This document shows, piece by piece, positions 7,415-15,132 of a stretch of DNA of 35,199 nt. Position numbers and translations under genes: made by a program. This DNA is from Lentisphaerota bacterium (GTDB taxonomy: Bacteria > Verrucomicrobiota > Lentisphaeria > Victivallales > Victivallaceae). How positions within the stretch are numbered: position 1 is the stretch's first letter; every line of letters begins with the position of its first letter. The stretch is taken from assembly GCA_024225035.1 (NCBI GenBank), contig JAAEMX010000298.1, positions 1 to 35,199 on the forward strand, in the 5' to 3' direction. The notes beneath the pieces were generated by a model. That model worked only from the letters and a program-made list of their open reading frames with translations. It was not told the origin of the DNA and made no database searches.

Positions 7415-8872
7415 ATGTTGAATATTCTTATTTTAGATATAGGCGGCTCCAGTATGCGGGGAGTGCTTTATGATAAAAATGGCAGGGAGCTTGTAAAAAA
7501 ACAGAATAAGTATTTCCCGGAATATTTCCCAAATGGAAATGTTGAGCAGAAACCTGATAGCTGGAAACAGGCAACAATAGATATATGCAGGAATATTGCA
7601 GACTTCTCTAGGAAGAACAATATACCAATAAACGGTATAGGTCTCACAGCCGCCAGATCATCAATAATTCCTATTGATAAGGATGGAAAACACTTAAGTA
7701 ATGCAATAATGTGGCAGGATAAAAGAACTGCTTCGATATGCAGGGAACTGGAGAAATATAATTGCGACGTTTATATAAAAACAGGCGCAAAAATCGAGTC
7801 TACATTTACCGCTACTAAGATACTATGGCTTAAAAGAAATAAGCCTGAACTTTACAGCAAGGCCCACAAAATAGTTGTCATACCTGACTTTGTTACAAAC
7901 CTGATAACCGGTAGGCTGGTGACCGACAGCACATACGGAAGCAGGACACTGCTAATGAACCTTGAAACAAGGCAGTGGGACAATGAATTACTGGGTATAT
8001 TTGAAATAGATCGTGATAAATTATGTGACATTGTAGAACCGGGATCTATTGTCGGAGCTGTAACAGAAGAATTTCATAATTTGACAGGGATTGAAAAAGG
8101 AATTCCTTTTATTTCAAATGGTGGCGATCAGCAATGTTCAGCAATTGGTAATGGAGTTGTTTCAGATGAAAAAGTCAGTATTACCTCAGGAACAGGAACG
8201 TATGTTGTTTCGGCATCTGAAAAAGTAGTATTAGATAAAGAAATGCATTTGATCTGCCAGGCAAGCGCAATACCTAATTCTTATCACCTTGAAATGATGA
8301 TGCCGACAACCGCCTGCATTTATCAATGGTTTAATGATAATTTTTACGGTGAATTGTCAAAGAATAAAGTCGATTTTGAAAAGATTAATAATGATGTAAA
8401 AACTGTAGAGCCGGGTGCGAATGGAGTATCGGTTTTTACAAGCTTCCAGGGAGATTTTCAAGATTCAAGTAAAAAAGGCTCAATCCAAGGAGTGTCTTTA
8501 GGCAGCACAAGGGCTGACTTTGCCAGAGCCATACTTGAAAGTATTGCTTTTGACATTTCTGATAAGTTAGAATTACTCGAAACATTGAAAGGTAAAGCGG
8601 CTGAAAATGTATCTGTAGCAGGCGGACTATGTAAATTAGAAATTTTTAATCAGATTCAATCAGATATAATAAATAAAAAAATTAAATATAATAGAAATGG
8701 CGAATCCACCGCTTTTGGCGCATGGATGTCCTGTGCTGTTTCATTAGGTTTATATGATGATTATGAAAGCGCATTTCAAATGAAAGATAATGACATTGTC
8801 AATTTTGTGCCTGATGAAAAGCGTAGTGAAATTTATAATAATATAAAAAAAATTAGAAACAGCCTGAAATAG
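7415..8872 (+). CDS. FGGY-family carbohydrate kinase
   Basis: This 485-residue protein is an ATP-dependent sugar kinase of the FGGY family. The N-terminal phosphate-binding loop reads LILDIGGSSMRGVLYD. The first actin-like domain includes an IMWQDKRT segment as in xylulokinases. The second domain begins with SNGGDQQCSAIGNG and ITSGTGTYV, and the adenosine site is near VSVAGGLCKLE. The Asp of GGDQQ is the usual catalytic base. The length fits xylulokinase, L-xylulose kinase (LyxK) and rhamnulokinase. In the E. coli yia/sgb cluster a similar kinase (LyxK) stands beside UlaD-, UlaE- and UlaF-like enzymes and feeds them. Likely substrates here are L-xylulose, 3-keto-L-gulonate or an ascorbate-like compound. 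It follows the transporter by 77 bp. Confidence 0.88.
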   Translation: MLNILILDIGGSSMRGVLYDKNGRELVKKQNKYFPEYFPNGNVEQKPDSWKQATIDICRNIADFSRKNNIPINGIGLTAARSSIIPIDKDGKHLSNAIMWQDKRTASICRELEKYNCDVYIKTGAKIESTFTATKILWLKRNKPELYSKAHKIVVIPDFVTNLITGRLVTDSTYGSRTLLMNLETRQWDNELLGIFEIDRDKLCDIVEPGSIVGAVTEEFHNLTGIEKGIPFISNGGDQQCSAIGNGVVSDEKVSITSGTGTYVVSASEKVVLDKEMHLICQASAIPNSYHLEMMMPTTACIYQWFNDNFYGELSKNKVDFEKINNDVKTVEPGANGVSVFTSFQGDFQDSSKKGSIQGVSLGSTRADFARAILESIAFDISDKLELLETLKGKAAENVSVAGGLCKLEIFNQIQSDIINKKIKYNRNGESTAFGAWMSCAVSLGLYDDYESAFQMKDNDIVNFVPDEKRSEIYNNIKKIRNSLK

Positions 8873-8878
8873 AATAAT

Positions 8879-8914
8879 TAACTCCAAGTATTTCTACGAG
8901 GAGTTATATTTTTG
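8879..8914 (+). terminator. Stem-loop with T-run after the kinase gene
   Basis: TAACTCC at 8879-8885 and GGAGTTA at 8900-8906 form a 7-bp stem with a 14-nt loop, followed by TATTTTT. It begins six bases past the kinase stop. It is a weak intrinsic terminator or attenuator that would separate the kinase from ulaE-ulaF. Confidence 0.5.
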
Positions 8915-8920
8915 CCTTAA

Positions 8921-8997
8921 AAGATCAAAACGATCATAGAAAAGATCATAAGACGCGTTATGTTAGTTATTGTTAAGTATAAAGATCATATGCGTTA
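8921..8997 (+). promoter_or_regulatory. Clustered GATCA repeats upstream of ulaE
   Basis: GATCA occurs at 8923, 8932, 8944 and 8984. Two longer half-sites stand 40 bp apart: AAAGATCATA followed by GCGTTA at 8941-8960 and again at 8981-8996. A related GATCAAAAAAATCATAGAAA cluster is at 3485-3504, before ulaG. Both places lie upstream of transcription units of the same pathway, so they may bind the same regulator. No experimental operator is known to me with this sequence. Confidence 0.35.
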
Positions 8998-9006
8998 AAA
9001 TATTCA

Positions 9007-9885
9007 GTGAGCAGTATAATGAGAAGAAAACCTTTAATTGGAATATATGAAAAAGCGTTGCCGAAAACAGATAGTTGGTTTGAAAAGTTGACTATTGCAA
9101 AATTTTCAGGTTATGACTTTGTAGAAATGTCAGTTGATGAATCAGATGAAAGACTTTCACGCTTAAATTGGAATAAACAAGAAAAAAATACGGTAAAAAA
9201 AGCAATATGCAATAGCGGAATTGCTGTACCATCAATGTGCTTAAGCGGACATAGAAGATTTCCTTTTGGAAGTGCTGATAAGAGCAAAAGAGAAAAAGCA
9301 ATTGAAATAATGGATAAGGCGATAGGATTGGCTGTTGACTTAGGTATAAGAAATATTCAGCTTGCCGGTTATGATGTTTATTACGAAAAAAGCACTGAAA
9401 AGTCTGCAGAATTGTTTTTAAAAGGTCTTGATGAAGCTCTGAATCTAGCAGCAGCTTCTCAAGTGATGCTTTCGATCGAGATAATGGATCACCCTTTCAT
9501 AAACTCGATCACAAAATTCAATGAAGTCAAAAAGCATTTTAATACACCCTGGCTAACTGTTTATCCTGATGTTGGCAATTTGTCAGCTTGGGGAAATGAT
9601 ATTGAAAAAGAGCTTTCTTTAGGAATCGATCATATTTCAGCAATACACCTGAAGGATACAATTGCTGTAACAAAGTCTTTTCCTGGAAAATTTAAAGAGG
9701 TTCCTTTTGGTGAGGGCTGTGTCGATTTTCCAAATGTTTTCAGTGTTTTGAATAAATTGAAATATAAAGGACCTTTTCTTATAGAAATGTGGACAGAAAA
9801 AGGGCCAAACCCAATTGAAGAAATAATAAGTGCCAGACGCTGGATTGAAGAGCGGATGAAAAAGGGAGGTTTTATAACATGTTAA
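9007..9885 (+). CDS. ulaE: L-ribulose/L-xylulose-5-phosphate 3-epimerase UlaE
   Basis: UlaE converts L-xylulose 5-phosphate to L-ribulose 5-phosphate in the cytoplasm. This TIM-barrel protein follows E. coli UlaE closely: PLIGIYEKALP, SGYDFVEMSVDESDERLSRL, VPSMCLSGHRRFPFGS, IQLAGYDVYYE, LSIEIMDHPF, VYPDVGNLSAWGNDI, IHLKDT and VPFGEG, ending FLIEMW. The metal and catalytic Glu/Asp/His/Glu positions of the family are present. The family is about 284 residues long. The GTG at 9007 gives 292, and the ATG at 9019 gives 288 and is an equally good choice, because no strong ribosome binding site is visible for either. It lies behind a stem-loop and the GATCA repeats. Its 3' end overlaps ulaF by 7 bp, which suggests translational coupling. 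Confidence 0.93.
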   Translation: MSSIMRRKPLIGIYEKALPKTDSWFEKLTIAKFSGYDFVEMSVDESDERLSRLNWNKQEKNTVKKAICNSGIAVPSMCLSGHRRFPFGSADKSKREKAIEIMDKAIGLAVDLGIRNIQLAGYDVYYEKSTEKSAELFLKGLDEALNLAAASQVMLSIEIMDHPFINSITKFNEVKKHFNTPWLTVYPDVGNLSAWGNDIEKELSLGIDHISAIHLKDTIAVTKSFPGKFKEVPFGEGCVDFPNVFSVLNKLKYKGPFLIEMWTEKGPNPIEEIISARRWIEERMKKGGFITC

Positions 9886-10574
9886 AAGAATTGAAAGAAA
9901 AAGTTTTTTTAGGTAACCTGGAGCTTGTAAAACAGAACCTTGTAACTCTCACTTGGGGGAATGCCAGCGGATTGGATGAAAAGTCAGGACTGGTGGTAAT
10001 TAAGCCCAGCGGTGTTTCCTACAGTGATATGCAAGCTGATGACATGGTTGTTGTTGATCTAGAAGGAAACCTTATCGATGGGAAATATAAGCCTTCTTCT
10101 GATACCGCAACACATTTACACCTTTATAAAAAGTTTCCAAATGTAAAAGGTATTGTTCATACTCATTCAAAGTGGGCAACAATTTTTTCACAGGCTGGAA
10201 TTTCGGTTCAGCCATACGGGACTACCCATGCTGACCATTTTTTTGGCGAAATACCATGTACAAGGGTATTAACCGATGAGGAAATTGCGGATAACTATGA
10301 ATTGAATACGGGAAAGGTTATTGTCGAAACTTTCGAAAATTTGAATCTGGATCCTTTAAGTATTCCTGCTGTACTTGTTAACAATCATGGCCCTTTTACC
10401 TGGGGAGAAAATATTATCAAGGCTGTTCATAATTCGGTTGCGCTTGAAGCGGTAGCTGAAATGGCTTATATGGTATTGTCAATCAACCCTTCTGTACACC
10501 CGATTAAACAGACTATTTTAGATAAACATTATTATCGTAAACATGGCGCAAATGCATATTACGGGCAGCGCTAA
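9879..10574 (+). CDS. ulaF: L-ribulose-5-phosphate 4-epimerase UlaF
   Basis: UlaF (AraD/class II aldolase family) converts L-ribulose 5-phosphate to D-xylulose 5-phosphate, which enters the pentose phosphate pathway. The 231-residue protein has the family landmarks in order: TWGNASGLDEKSGLVVIKPSG, the substrate loop SSDTATHLHLY, the zinc site IVHTHSKWA, GTTHADHFFGEIPCTR, NTGKVIVE and the C-terminal RKHGANAYYGQ. The zinc-binding histidines of HTHS and the later NNHGPF histidine are present, and so is the catalytic Asp/Tyr region. A GGGAGG ribosome binding site lies 8 bases before the ATG inside ulaE. It ends the ula-type operon. AraD is a close relative, but the ulaE overlap favours UlaF. Confidence 0.94.
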   Translation: MLKELKEKVFLGNLELVKQNLVTLTWGNASGLDEKSGLVVIKPSGVSYSDMQADDMVVVDLEGNLIDGKYKPSSDTATHLHLYKKFPNVKGIVHTHSKWATIFSQAGISVQPYGTTHADHFFGEIPCTRVLTDEEIADNYELNTGKVIVETFENLNLDPLSIPAVLVNNHGPFTWGENIIKAVHNSVALEAVAEMAYMVLSINPSVHPIKQTILDKHYYRKHGANAYYGQR

Positions 10575-10577
10575 TTT

Positions 10578-10609
10578 GTAATGTCTACCTTTTAAAAAAA
10601 GGATATTAC
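10578..10609 (+). terminator. Stem-loop after ulaF
   Basis: GTAAT at 10578 pairs with ATTAC at 10605, and inside it CCTTTT pairs with AAAAGG. The interrupted stem lies right after the ulaF stop. It lacks a T-run but is the best terminator candidate for the operon. Confidence 0.4.
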
Positions 10610-10736
10610 ACACAACAATAATTATTGGAATCTAAAAGTAAGGCTAGTTATTTTATTTTCATACTTATTTGAGGTTATTAACCTTCTTAAGTGAATGATA
10701 TCGAATGCTTCTGAGGATATTTGGAAGCATTTATTC

Positions 10737-10823
10737 CTAAATGAAACATGTGAGCTTTATCATCTGCAATTTCTCATTTCTTGCTAATCTATCTAAATTA
10801 ACGGGCATCTGTATATTTAACAT
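10737..10823 (-). pseudogene. Tiny frame with good ribosome binding site, possible antitoxin 5' remnant
   Basis: AAGGAG stands at a normal distance before an ATG. The 28-residue peptide begins MLNIQMPVNLDRLARNE, which recalls the first strand and helix of ribbon-helix-helix antitoxins, then stops. It is too short for a firm call. I see no other gene in 10610-11180. A short minus-strand stretch around 11040-11140 has richer codons but is broken by stops and is not recognised. Confidence 0.25.
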
Positions 10824-10944
10824 ATGATTTATTCTCCTTAAAACCTTCTGGAATGACAGCTTTGACCTAAATTTGGGCAAGGCAATAATGGACGTGCAGA
10901 TTGGAATTTATTATTTTACCTTCTTGTCTTTATTATGTAACTGC

Positions 10945-10994
10945 TTGAACGTTGTGCTAACGCATGCAACTGAGTCATGCATTAGCAAGTTCAA
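10945..10994. repeat. Long imperfect inverted repeat
   Basis: TTGAAC plus TGCTAACGCATG pairs with CATGCATTAGCA plus GTTCAA around a 9-nt loop. The result is a stem of about 18 bp with a small bulge and one G.T pair. It stands in gene-poor DNA between ulaF and the LamG remnant. It could be a bidirectional terminator or the end of a lost mobile element. Confidence 0.4.
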
Positions 10995-11182
10995 TACCGC
11001 ATCTGCACATTTTAGATTTCTGACAACCCTGTGGTTGCTTTAAATTTTTTCTTGTCGATTCCTTGCCCAGCCAGATAGCCGTCAAATTGAAATGGCGCGG
11101 AAGCGCTTCAATCATATGGTCATGGTTCAATTTTAACGCTTAAATTATCATTATATCTAGCATTACGTGATATTCAATGAAC

Positions 11183-11535
11183 TCATTGATAAGGAATTGT
11201 GAAAAAATAATTTTCACTAGGCAGCGCACCTAATTGAACGACTCTTGGAGCAGTATTATAAAAATGGAGTGAAGCTGCTCCCTGACGAATGGATAGCTTG
11301 GGTTTACCTTTCAAACGCTTACCATCCAAATATATCCTCATGACATTTTCAGTTTTGGCTTTGCCATCTAAGACAAAGACCAAGTGGTGCCATTTGTTAT
11401 AATCAATTTTGGAAAAATAACACCAGAGGTTGCCACGGCTTTCCCTGTTGTTATTGATGTAAAAATCAATTCTATTACGATAAAAGATTACGCCCAAATA
11501 AAGCAATTTAAGTGCGAAAGTACTCTTCTTTATCC
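11183..11535 (-). pseudogene. LamG/concanavalin A-like domain protein fragment
   Basis: The minus-strand frame includes WHHLVFVLDGKAKTENVMR followed by IYLDGKRLKG, a typical strand pair of LamG-type jelly-roll domains, and a later VVQLG...F segment. Such domains bind sugars or surfaces in exported proteins. Only about 110 residues remain, with no start or signal peptide. At its upstream end the frame runs into the opposite strand of a gpV remnant, so the gene was cut there by recombination. Confidence 0.55.
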
Positions 11536-11717
11536 AGCCGAAGGCAGGCAGGACCATACTTTTTTCAGATGGCGAGATTACCATAACTGGCAATATAAAT
11601 GTAACCGGGCAAATAGTCAGCATTGGCGATGAAATCGCTGGAGTAATTTCACAGATAAACTACACCCACGGCGGAATAGGACCCGGTAGGAGTAGTTTAT
11701 CAATTCCAATAAAATAG
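11536..11717 (+). pseudogene. Phage baseplate protein gpV, C-terminal part (module C)
   Basis: The frame reads LFSDGEITITGNINVTGQIV and then a QINYTHGGIGPG segment, ending with TAG. It matches the last 60 residues of the gpV gene at 30471-31013, including the conserved T-HGG-PG spike tip. The N-terminal two thirds are replaced by the LamG fragment. The IS630-type element follows 33 bp later. Confidence 0.75.
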
Positions 11718-11750
11718 TTGTTCTGTTAGCCACTCAAGTAAACTTTATTA

Positions 11751-12857
11751 TTGCTCCGGCTGATAATCAGCTTGCATACTTAATCGTCTCCGCTCTGAAT
11801 AAGCACATAATATGTTCGGGACGTTTCTGTACACTCCGCATATGAGCTTTGGCATTCTTTTCCCATTGCCCCTTGGTCCTTTTTGCAGGCTTTTGACTCA
11901 AGCTGGTTTTTAGGTCGCTGTTCAAAAATTCGTCAGGATTTAAGTCAGGGCTGTAACTGGGAAGATAATGAATCTCTATAAAAGCTTTATGTTCTTTTAA
12001 CCAATCTTTTACAAGCTTGCTGTGGTGCACCCGCAAATTATCCAATATCAAGTATACTTTTCTGTCTGCCGAACTAATCAGCCTTTTCATAAATTTAATC
12101 AGCAAGTCTGAGCACATTTTTTCTTTATAAAACATAAATCTGACCTTGCCTTGATTGGTTATTGAACTGATCATATTGATTTGTTCACGAGCTCCTCTAG
12201 ATCTGCGAATCGGAGTTTTGCCCTTTGGCGCATAACTTCTTCCGTTTACATTGTCACTGCGAATTCCAGTTTCATCGCCCCAATGAATTTCCGCATTTTC
12301 ACGCTTAGCTTTAGCTGCAATCGCAGGATATTCATCATTCAGCCAGCGACTCACATGAACCTCATTTCTTTCATATGCCCGCTTAACAGGTTTTTGAGGA
12401 GTAAAACCCCATTTATTCAAATAAGTACCCGTTGTTCTGATGGCAATATCAGTATTCAATGATTCCTTGATCAGCATCTGAACAGCTTTTCGAGTCCACA
12501 GAGCAAATGGCAATTTTAACTGGTCTGGACATTTATCAATAAGATATTTTTGAATTTCTTTTTCCTCGTGCGGCATTAATTTTCTTCCGTTACCTATTGG
12601 ACGCCCCGCAACTTGAACCTTCAAGGCGGATATGCCGTGATTCTTCCAAAGCTTAATCCATTGACCAACAACATTACGATGAACGCCGACTATTTCACTG
12701 ATTTCTATACGTTTCATTCCTTTCTGAAAAAGCTTTATAGCTTGCTTACGGCGTTCAAACAAATCCCGCGGGGTTATTGTTCTTGCATCTCTCATAATTT
12801 TTTAGAAAAAAATAACATAAATCTATCAAAACGCAAGCTGATTATCAGCCGGAGCAA
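11751..12857 (-). mobile_element. Complete IS630-family insertion sequence
   Basis: Perfect 25-bp terminal inverted repeats lie at 11751-11775 and 12833-12857, beginning TTGCTCCGGC and containing the internal palindrome GCTGATAATCAGC. TA flanks both ends (11749-11750 and 12858-12859), the target duplication of the IS630/Tc1 group. The 1107-bp element holds one transposase gene. It sits between the gpV remnant and the NC-family genes of tail module C. The perfect ends and intact gene point to recent movement. Confidence 0.9.
11767..12795 (-). CDS. IS630-family DDE transposase
   Basis: This 342-residue transposase cuts and joins the element ends at TA sites. The N-terminal helix-turn-helix lies around residues 10-60 (RRKQAIKLFQKGMKRIEIS, then a second helix with VGQWIKLWK). 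The DDE_3 catalytic domain has its acidic residues in HWGDETGIRSD, in LILDNLRVHHS and in LNPDEFLNSDLK. It fills almost the entire element, and its start lies 38 bp inside the right repeat. No stop or frameshift interrupts it, so it may be active. Confidence 0.93.
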   Translation of the reverse strand: MRDARTITPRDLFERRKQAIKLFQKGMKRIEISEIVGVHRNVVGQWIKLWKNHGISALKVQVAGRPIGNGRKLMPHEEKEIQKYLIDKCPDQLKLPFALWTRKAVQMLIKESLNTDIAIRTTGTYLNKWGFTPQKPVKRAYERNEVHVSRWLNDEYPAIAAKAKRENAEIHWGDETGIRSDNVNGRSYAPKGKTPIRRSRGAREQINMISSITNQGKVRFMFYKEKMCSDLLIKFMKRLISSADRKVYLILDNLRVHHSKLVKDWLKEHKAFIEIHYLPSYSPDLNPDEFLNSDLKTSLSQKPAKRTKGQWEKNAKAHMRSVQKRPEHIMCLFRAETIKYAS

Positions 12858-12870
12858 TAAAAACAAATTT

Positions 12871-13850
12871 TTAGGGAGTAATTTCTTTCAGAAAAAGAAG
12901 TCTTCTGAAAAAACTGCCGTTTGTGTTTATTACTTCTAATGGCAAGTTTGTCACTGAATTATTAATGATCTGGGCAAAAGGTGCAGTAGAATTTTGGGAA
13001 CAGCAGAGATGTATACAAGATCTCATATCCCGGATAATTTTGTCGGCTTTCTCTGTGTGATGTCTTCTAAAATGGAAAATTCTGTTAAAATTTTTCTTAC
13101 GGTAGTAACTCATCACTTTTATTCCTATTAAAGGCAACAAATTTTTATGTAAGGCTTTTGCAATATAATTTCTTATTTTCCCAGTTGTATCAAGATGACG
13201 ATACGTTCTACCTATTATTCTGTTAGCCATTCTATAATAGCTTTCAGGATAGCTCATTTCCTCAGGATAAAATATTTTGGGTTTTTCATGTATTACTGGT
13301 TTAGTATGTCCGGGGTGAAATAGTAATTTTATATGCTGAAAATAACTACTGTCTTTATTTACCGCGGAGGGGTAATCAAACTGAAAAAGGAAGCCGTCTA
13401 GAATCCCAATACGTACTAAAAACTTTGTCGCATATTTGTGACAATTGAAGCTCCTTGCATCAAAATTTGGCCCTTTGTATTTTTTTACTCCTGCTTGCTC
13501 CACATTTAAATGTCTGTCCTGACTAAACAACATTTGTGCTTTGGAAAACTGTTTTTCGCTAATAAGATAATTTCTAAAATAAAAATTGTCATAGCCATTT
13601 TGATGAAGGTCTTTAAAATAAGGCTTAAACTCATCTCTCAGGTGGCCCGATGTGGATCTGTAGAAAATATAATCACACATAAGACTAAATTCATTTTCTC
13701 TTCTTCCATATAATCCATACGAACATTCTGGCTTCCATCTTTTTGTATCATATGTTGATAAAAAACTTGAGCGTGGTCAGGTATTATGTTGCGTCTACCA
13801 GTCCTGCCGTAACAATTATCGTCAATAACATAACTTATCAAATAATACAT
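12871..13850 (-). pseudogene. NC-family protein copy 2 (putative papain-like fold hydrolase), single frameshift
   Basis: A GAGGAC ribosome binding site precedes the ATG at 13850. The first frame has MYYLISYVI and Asp-His-Ala-Gln-Val-Phe (His26). The second frame then gives SYGLYGRREN, a TSGHL segment, FYFRNYLISEKQ, GPNFDARSFNCHKYATKFL and a tail that matches copy 1 (FHFRRHHTEKAD and a GSFFRRLLFLKE end). The frame changes at a run of five A (plus-strand T at 13740-13744). Corrected for one base, it is a full-length protein of about 326 residues with all conserved residues. His plus Asn-Cys suggests a thiol hydrolase such as a peptidase, amidase or acyltransferase. No signal peptide or membrane segment is visible. 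The stop lies 12 bp from the IS630 end. Confidence 0.65.
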
Positions 13851-13862
13851 AATAAAAGTCCT

Positions 13863-14309
13863 CTACTTACCCAAAAACATGATGGCGTACTTATGACAGT
13901 TAAAATATTTAACACTGAAATTTGGACCTTTATAAATCTTCTGAGGATTTACCTTTTCTATTTTTATATTTCTATCATCATCAGAACGTTCTAGTGCGCA
14001 ATGATAATCAGATTTATCAACGGGATAGTTTCTAATATAAAAATGCGTATTCTTAGTCCTGTTTGTGTACAAGTTAAGTTCGTTTTTTAGATGACATTTT
14101 GAGGAACTTCCAGTCAAAAATCCAGATATAAATTTACAATTGTTTTTTCTACGTCCATATAAACCGTAAGCGCGCTCAACTCCCCAGTTTCGACCATCGT
14201 ATTTCGATAGAAATATCTGTGCATGTCCAAGTATCAGGCTTCTTCTGTAAGAACTATGAGAACTCCAGCGCCCAGTCTTTGACAATGCGTAGCTGATGTA
14301 ATATTCCAT
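13863..14309 (-). pseudogene. NC-family protein copy 3, C-terminally truncated
   Basis: This 148-residue copy preserves the N-terminal half uninterrupted: MEYYISYALS, LILGHAQIFLSKYDG with His29, AYGLYGRRKN, HFYIRNYPV, and IYKGPNFSVKYFNCHKYA with Cys138-His139. It then stops at Phe-Leu-Gly-Lys, twelve bases before the start of copy 2. The lost C-terminal 180 residues suggest a deletion between tandem copies. If the catalytic half is independent, the truncated form might still fold. The upstream 14310-14451 spacer carries no gene. It points away from the gp25 pseudogene. Confidence 0.6.
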
Positions 14310-14451
14310 ATTATTTGTTAATATTCTTTGTACCCCTTCTTATACAAATAGATAGCATAAATTAGACTTTGGTTCCTTAATTATAAAGATATTTCTAAGA
14401 TATTATAAGTTTAGTAACTATTTATTTTTTTGCTCTTATGAAAGGTTAACG

Positions 14452-14476
14452 TATCTCCATATATAAAAAGGAGATG
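14452..14476 (+). promoter_or_regulatory. Hairpin containing the gp25 ribosome binding site (module C)
   Basis: TATCTCC at 14452-14458 pairs with GGAGATG at 14470-14476 around the loop ATATATAAAAA. The GGAG of the 3' arm is the Shine-Dalgarno sequence of gp25. The same structure is kept before the intact gp25 at 31466. It would limit translation until the stem is opened. Confidence 0.5.
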
Positions 14477-14478
14477 CC

Positions 14479-14814
14479 ATGACTGGCATAGATAAAACCA
14501 CAGGCAAGGCTTTAAGCGGGTTTAAACATTTAAAGCAATCCATCACTGATATCCTGACCACTCCGATCGGTTCGAGAGTGATGCGCCGTTAATACGGCAG
14601 CTGATTGCCAAGACTCGTAGAGGCTCCTTTAAACTCCCAAACTCTAGTGGATTTCTATTCCGCAGTCGCAGAGGCCTTGGTTCGCTGGGAACCACGTTTC
14701 AGACTTATCTCCGTAAAGGCGGAAATTGTCAACGAGTCAGGACAACTGCAACTGGAGCTCACCGGAGAATATCTACCCGATGATAAATCATTACTTTGGA
14801 GGCATTCTCATATG
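14479..14814 (+). pseudogene. Phage baseplate gpW/gp25 gene with two stops (module C)
   Basis: The frame begins MTGIDKTTGKALSG and continues SITDILTTPIGSRVMRR, then TAA at 14590 and TGA at 14602. It resumes with LPRLVEAPLNSQTLVDFYSA, a RWEPRFRLISVKAE segment and LTGEYLPD. Apart from the stops and a 2-base deletion near the end, it is very similar to the intact copy at 31466-31804. The deletion removes its own stop and fuses the frame to gpJ. gp25 forms part of the baseplate of P2/T4-like contractile tails. Confidence 0.8.
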
Positions 14815-15081
14815 ACTACTTTTAACGCTATCGATTTAAGCTTATTGCCTGCACCTGATGTTATTGAAACACTGGATCATGAATTAATCCTGGCAGGAAT
14901 GATTGCCGACTTGCAAGCCAAGTATCCTGAGTTTTCCGCTTTGGTGGAATCTGACCCGGCTTTCAAAATCCTTGAGATTGCAGCCTATCGAGAAGTAATC
15001 CTCAGGCAAAGATTAAATGATGCAGCCAGAGCAGTTCACCGCTATTCTGACTTTGCTTTTCTCCAAGGCCGTTCAGGATGA
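14812..15081 (+). pseudogene. Phage baseplate protein gpJ, N-terminal fragment (module C)
   Basis: The fragment starts MTTFNAIDLSLLPAPDVIE, includes ESDPAFKILEIAAYREVILR, and ends shortly after QRLNDAARAV with an unrelated tail. Full-length P2 gpJ-type proteins are about 300 residues, so roughly 75 remain. The module B copy at 31801 breaks off at nearly the same codon. The stretch 15082-15132 has no gene. Confidence 0.75.
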
Positions 15082-15132
15082 ATTTGTCGTCTTCATTAAA
15101 TAATAGACTCAGGCCGTTATCAATTGTCAGAA

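Noticed and set aside
2624..10574. L-arabinose or L-rhamnose operon
   Set aside because: UlaG and the UlaE-specific motifs are present, and no arabinose or rhamnose isomerase is found.
12181..12939. Plus-strand open frames across the IS630-type transposase
   Set aside because: They are antisense to a well-conserved transposase and show no family features or ribosome binding sites.
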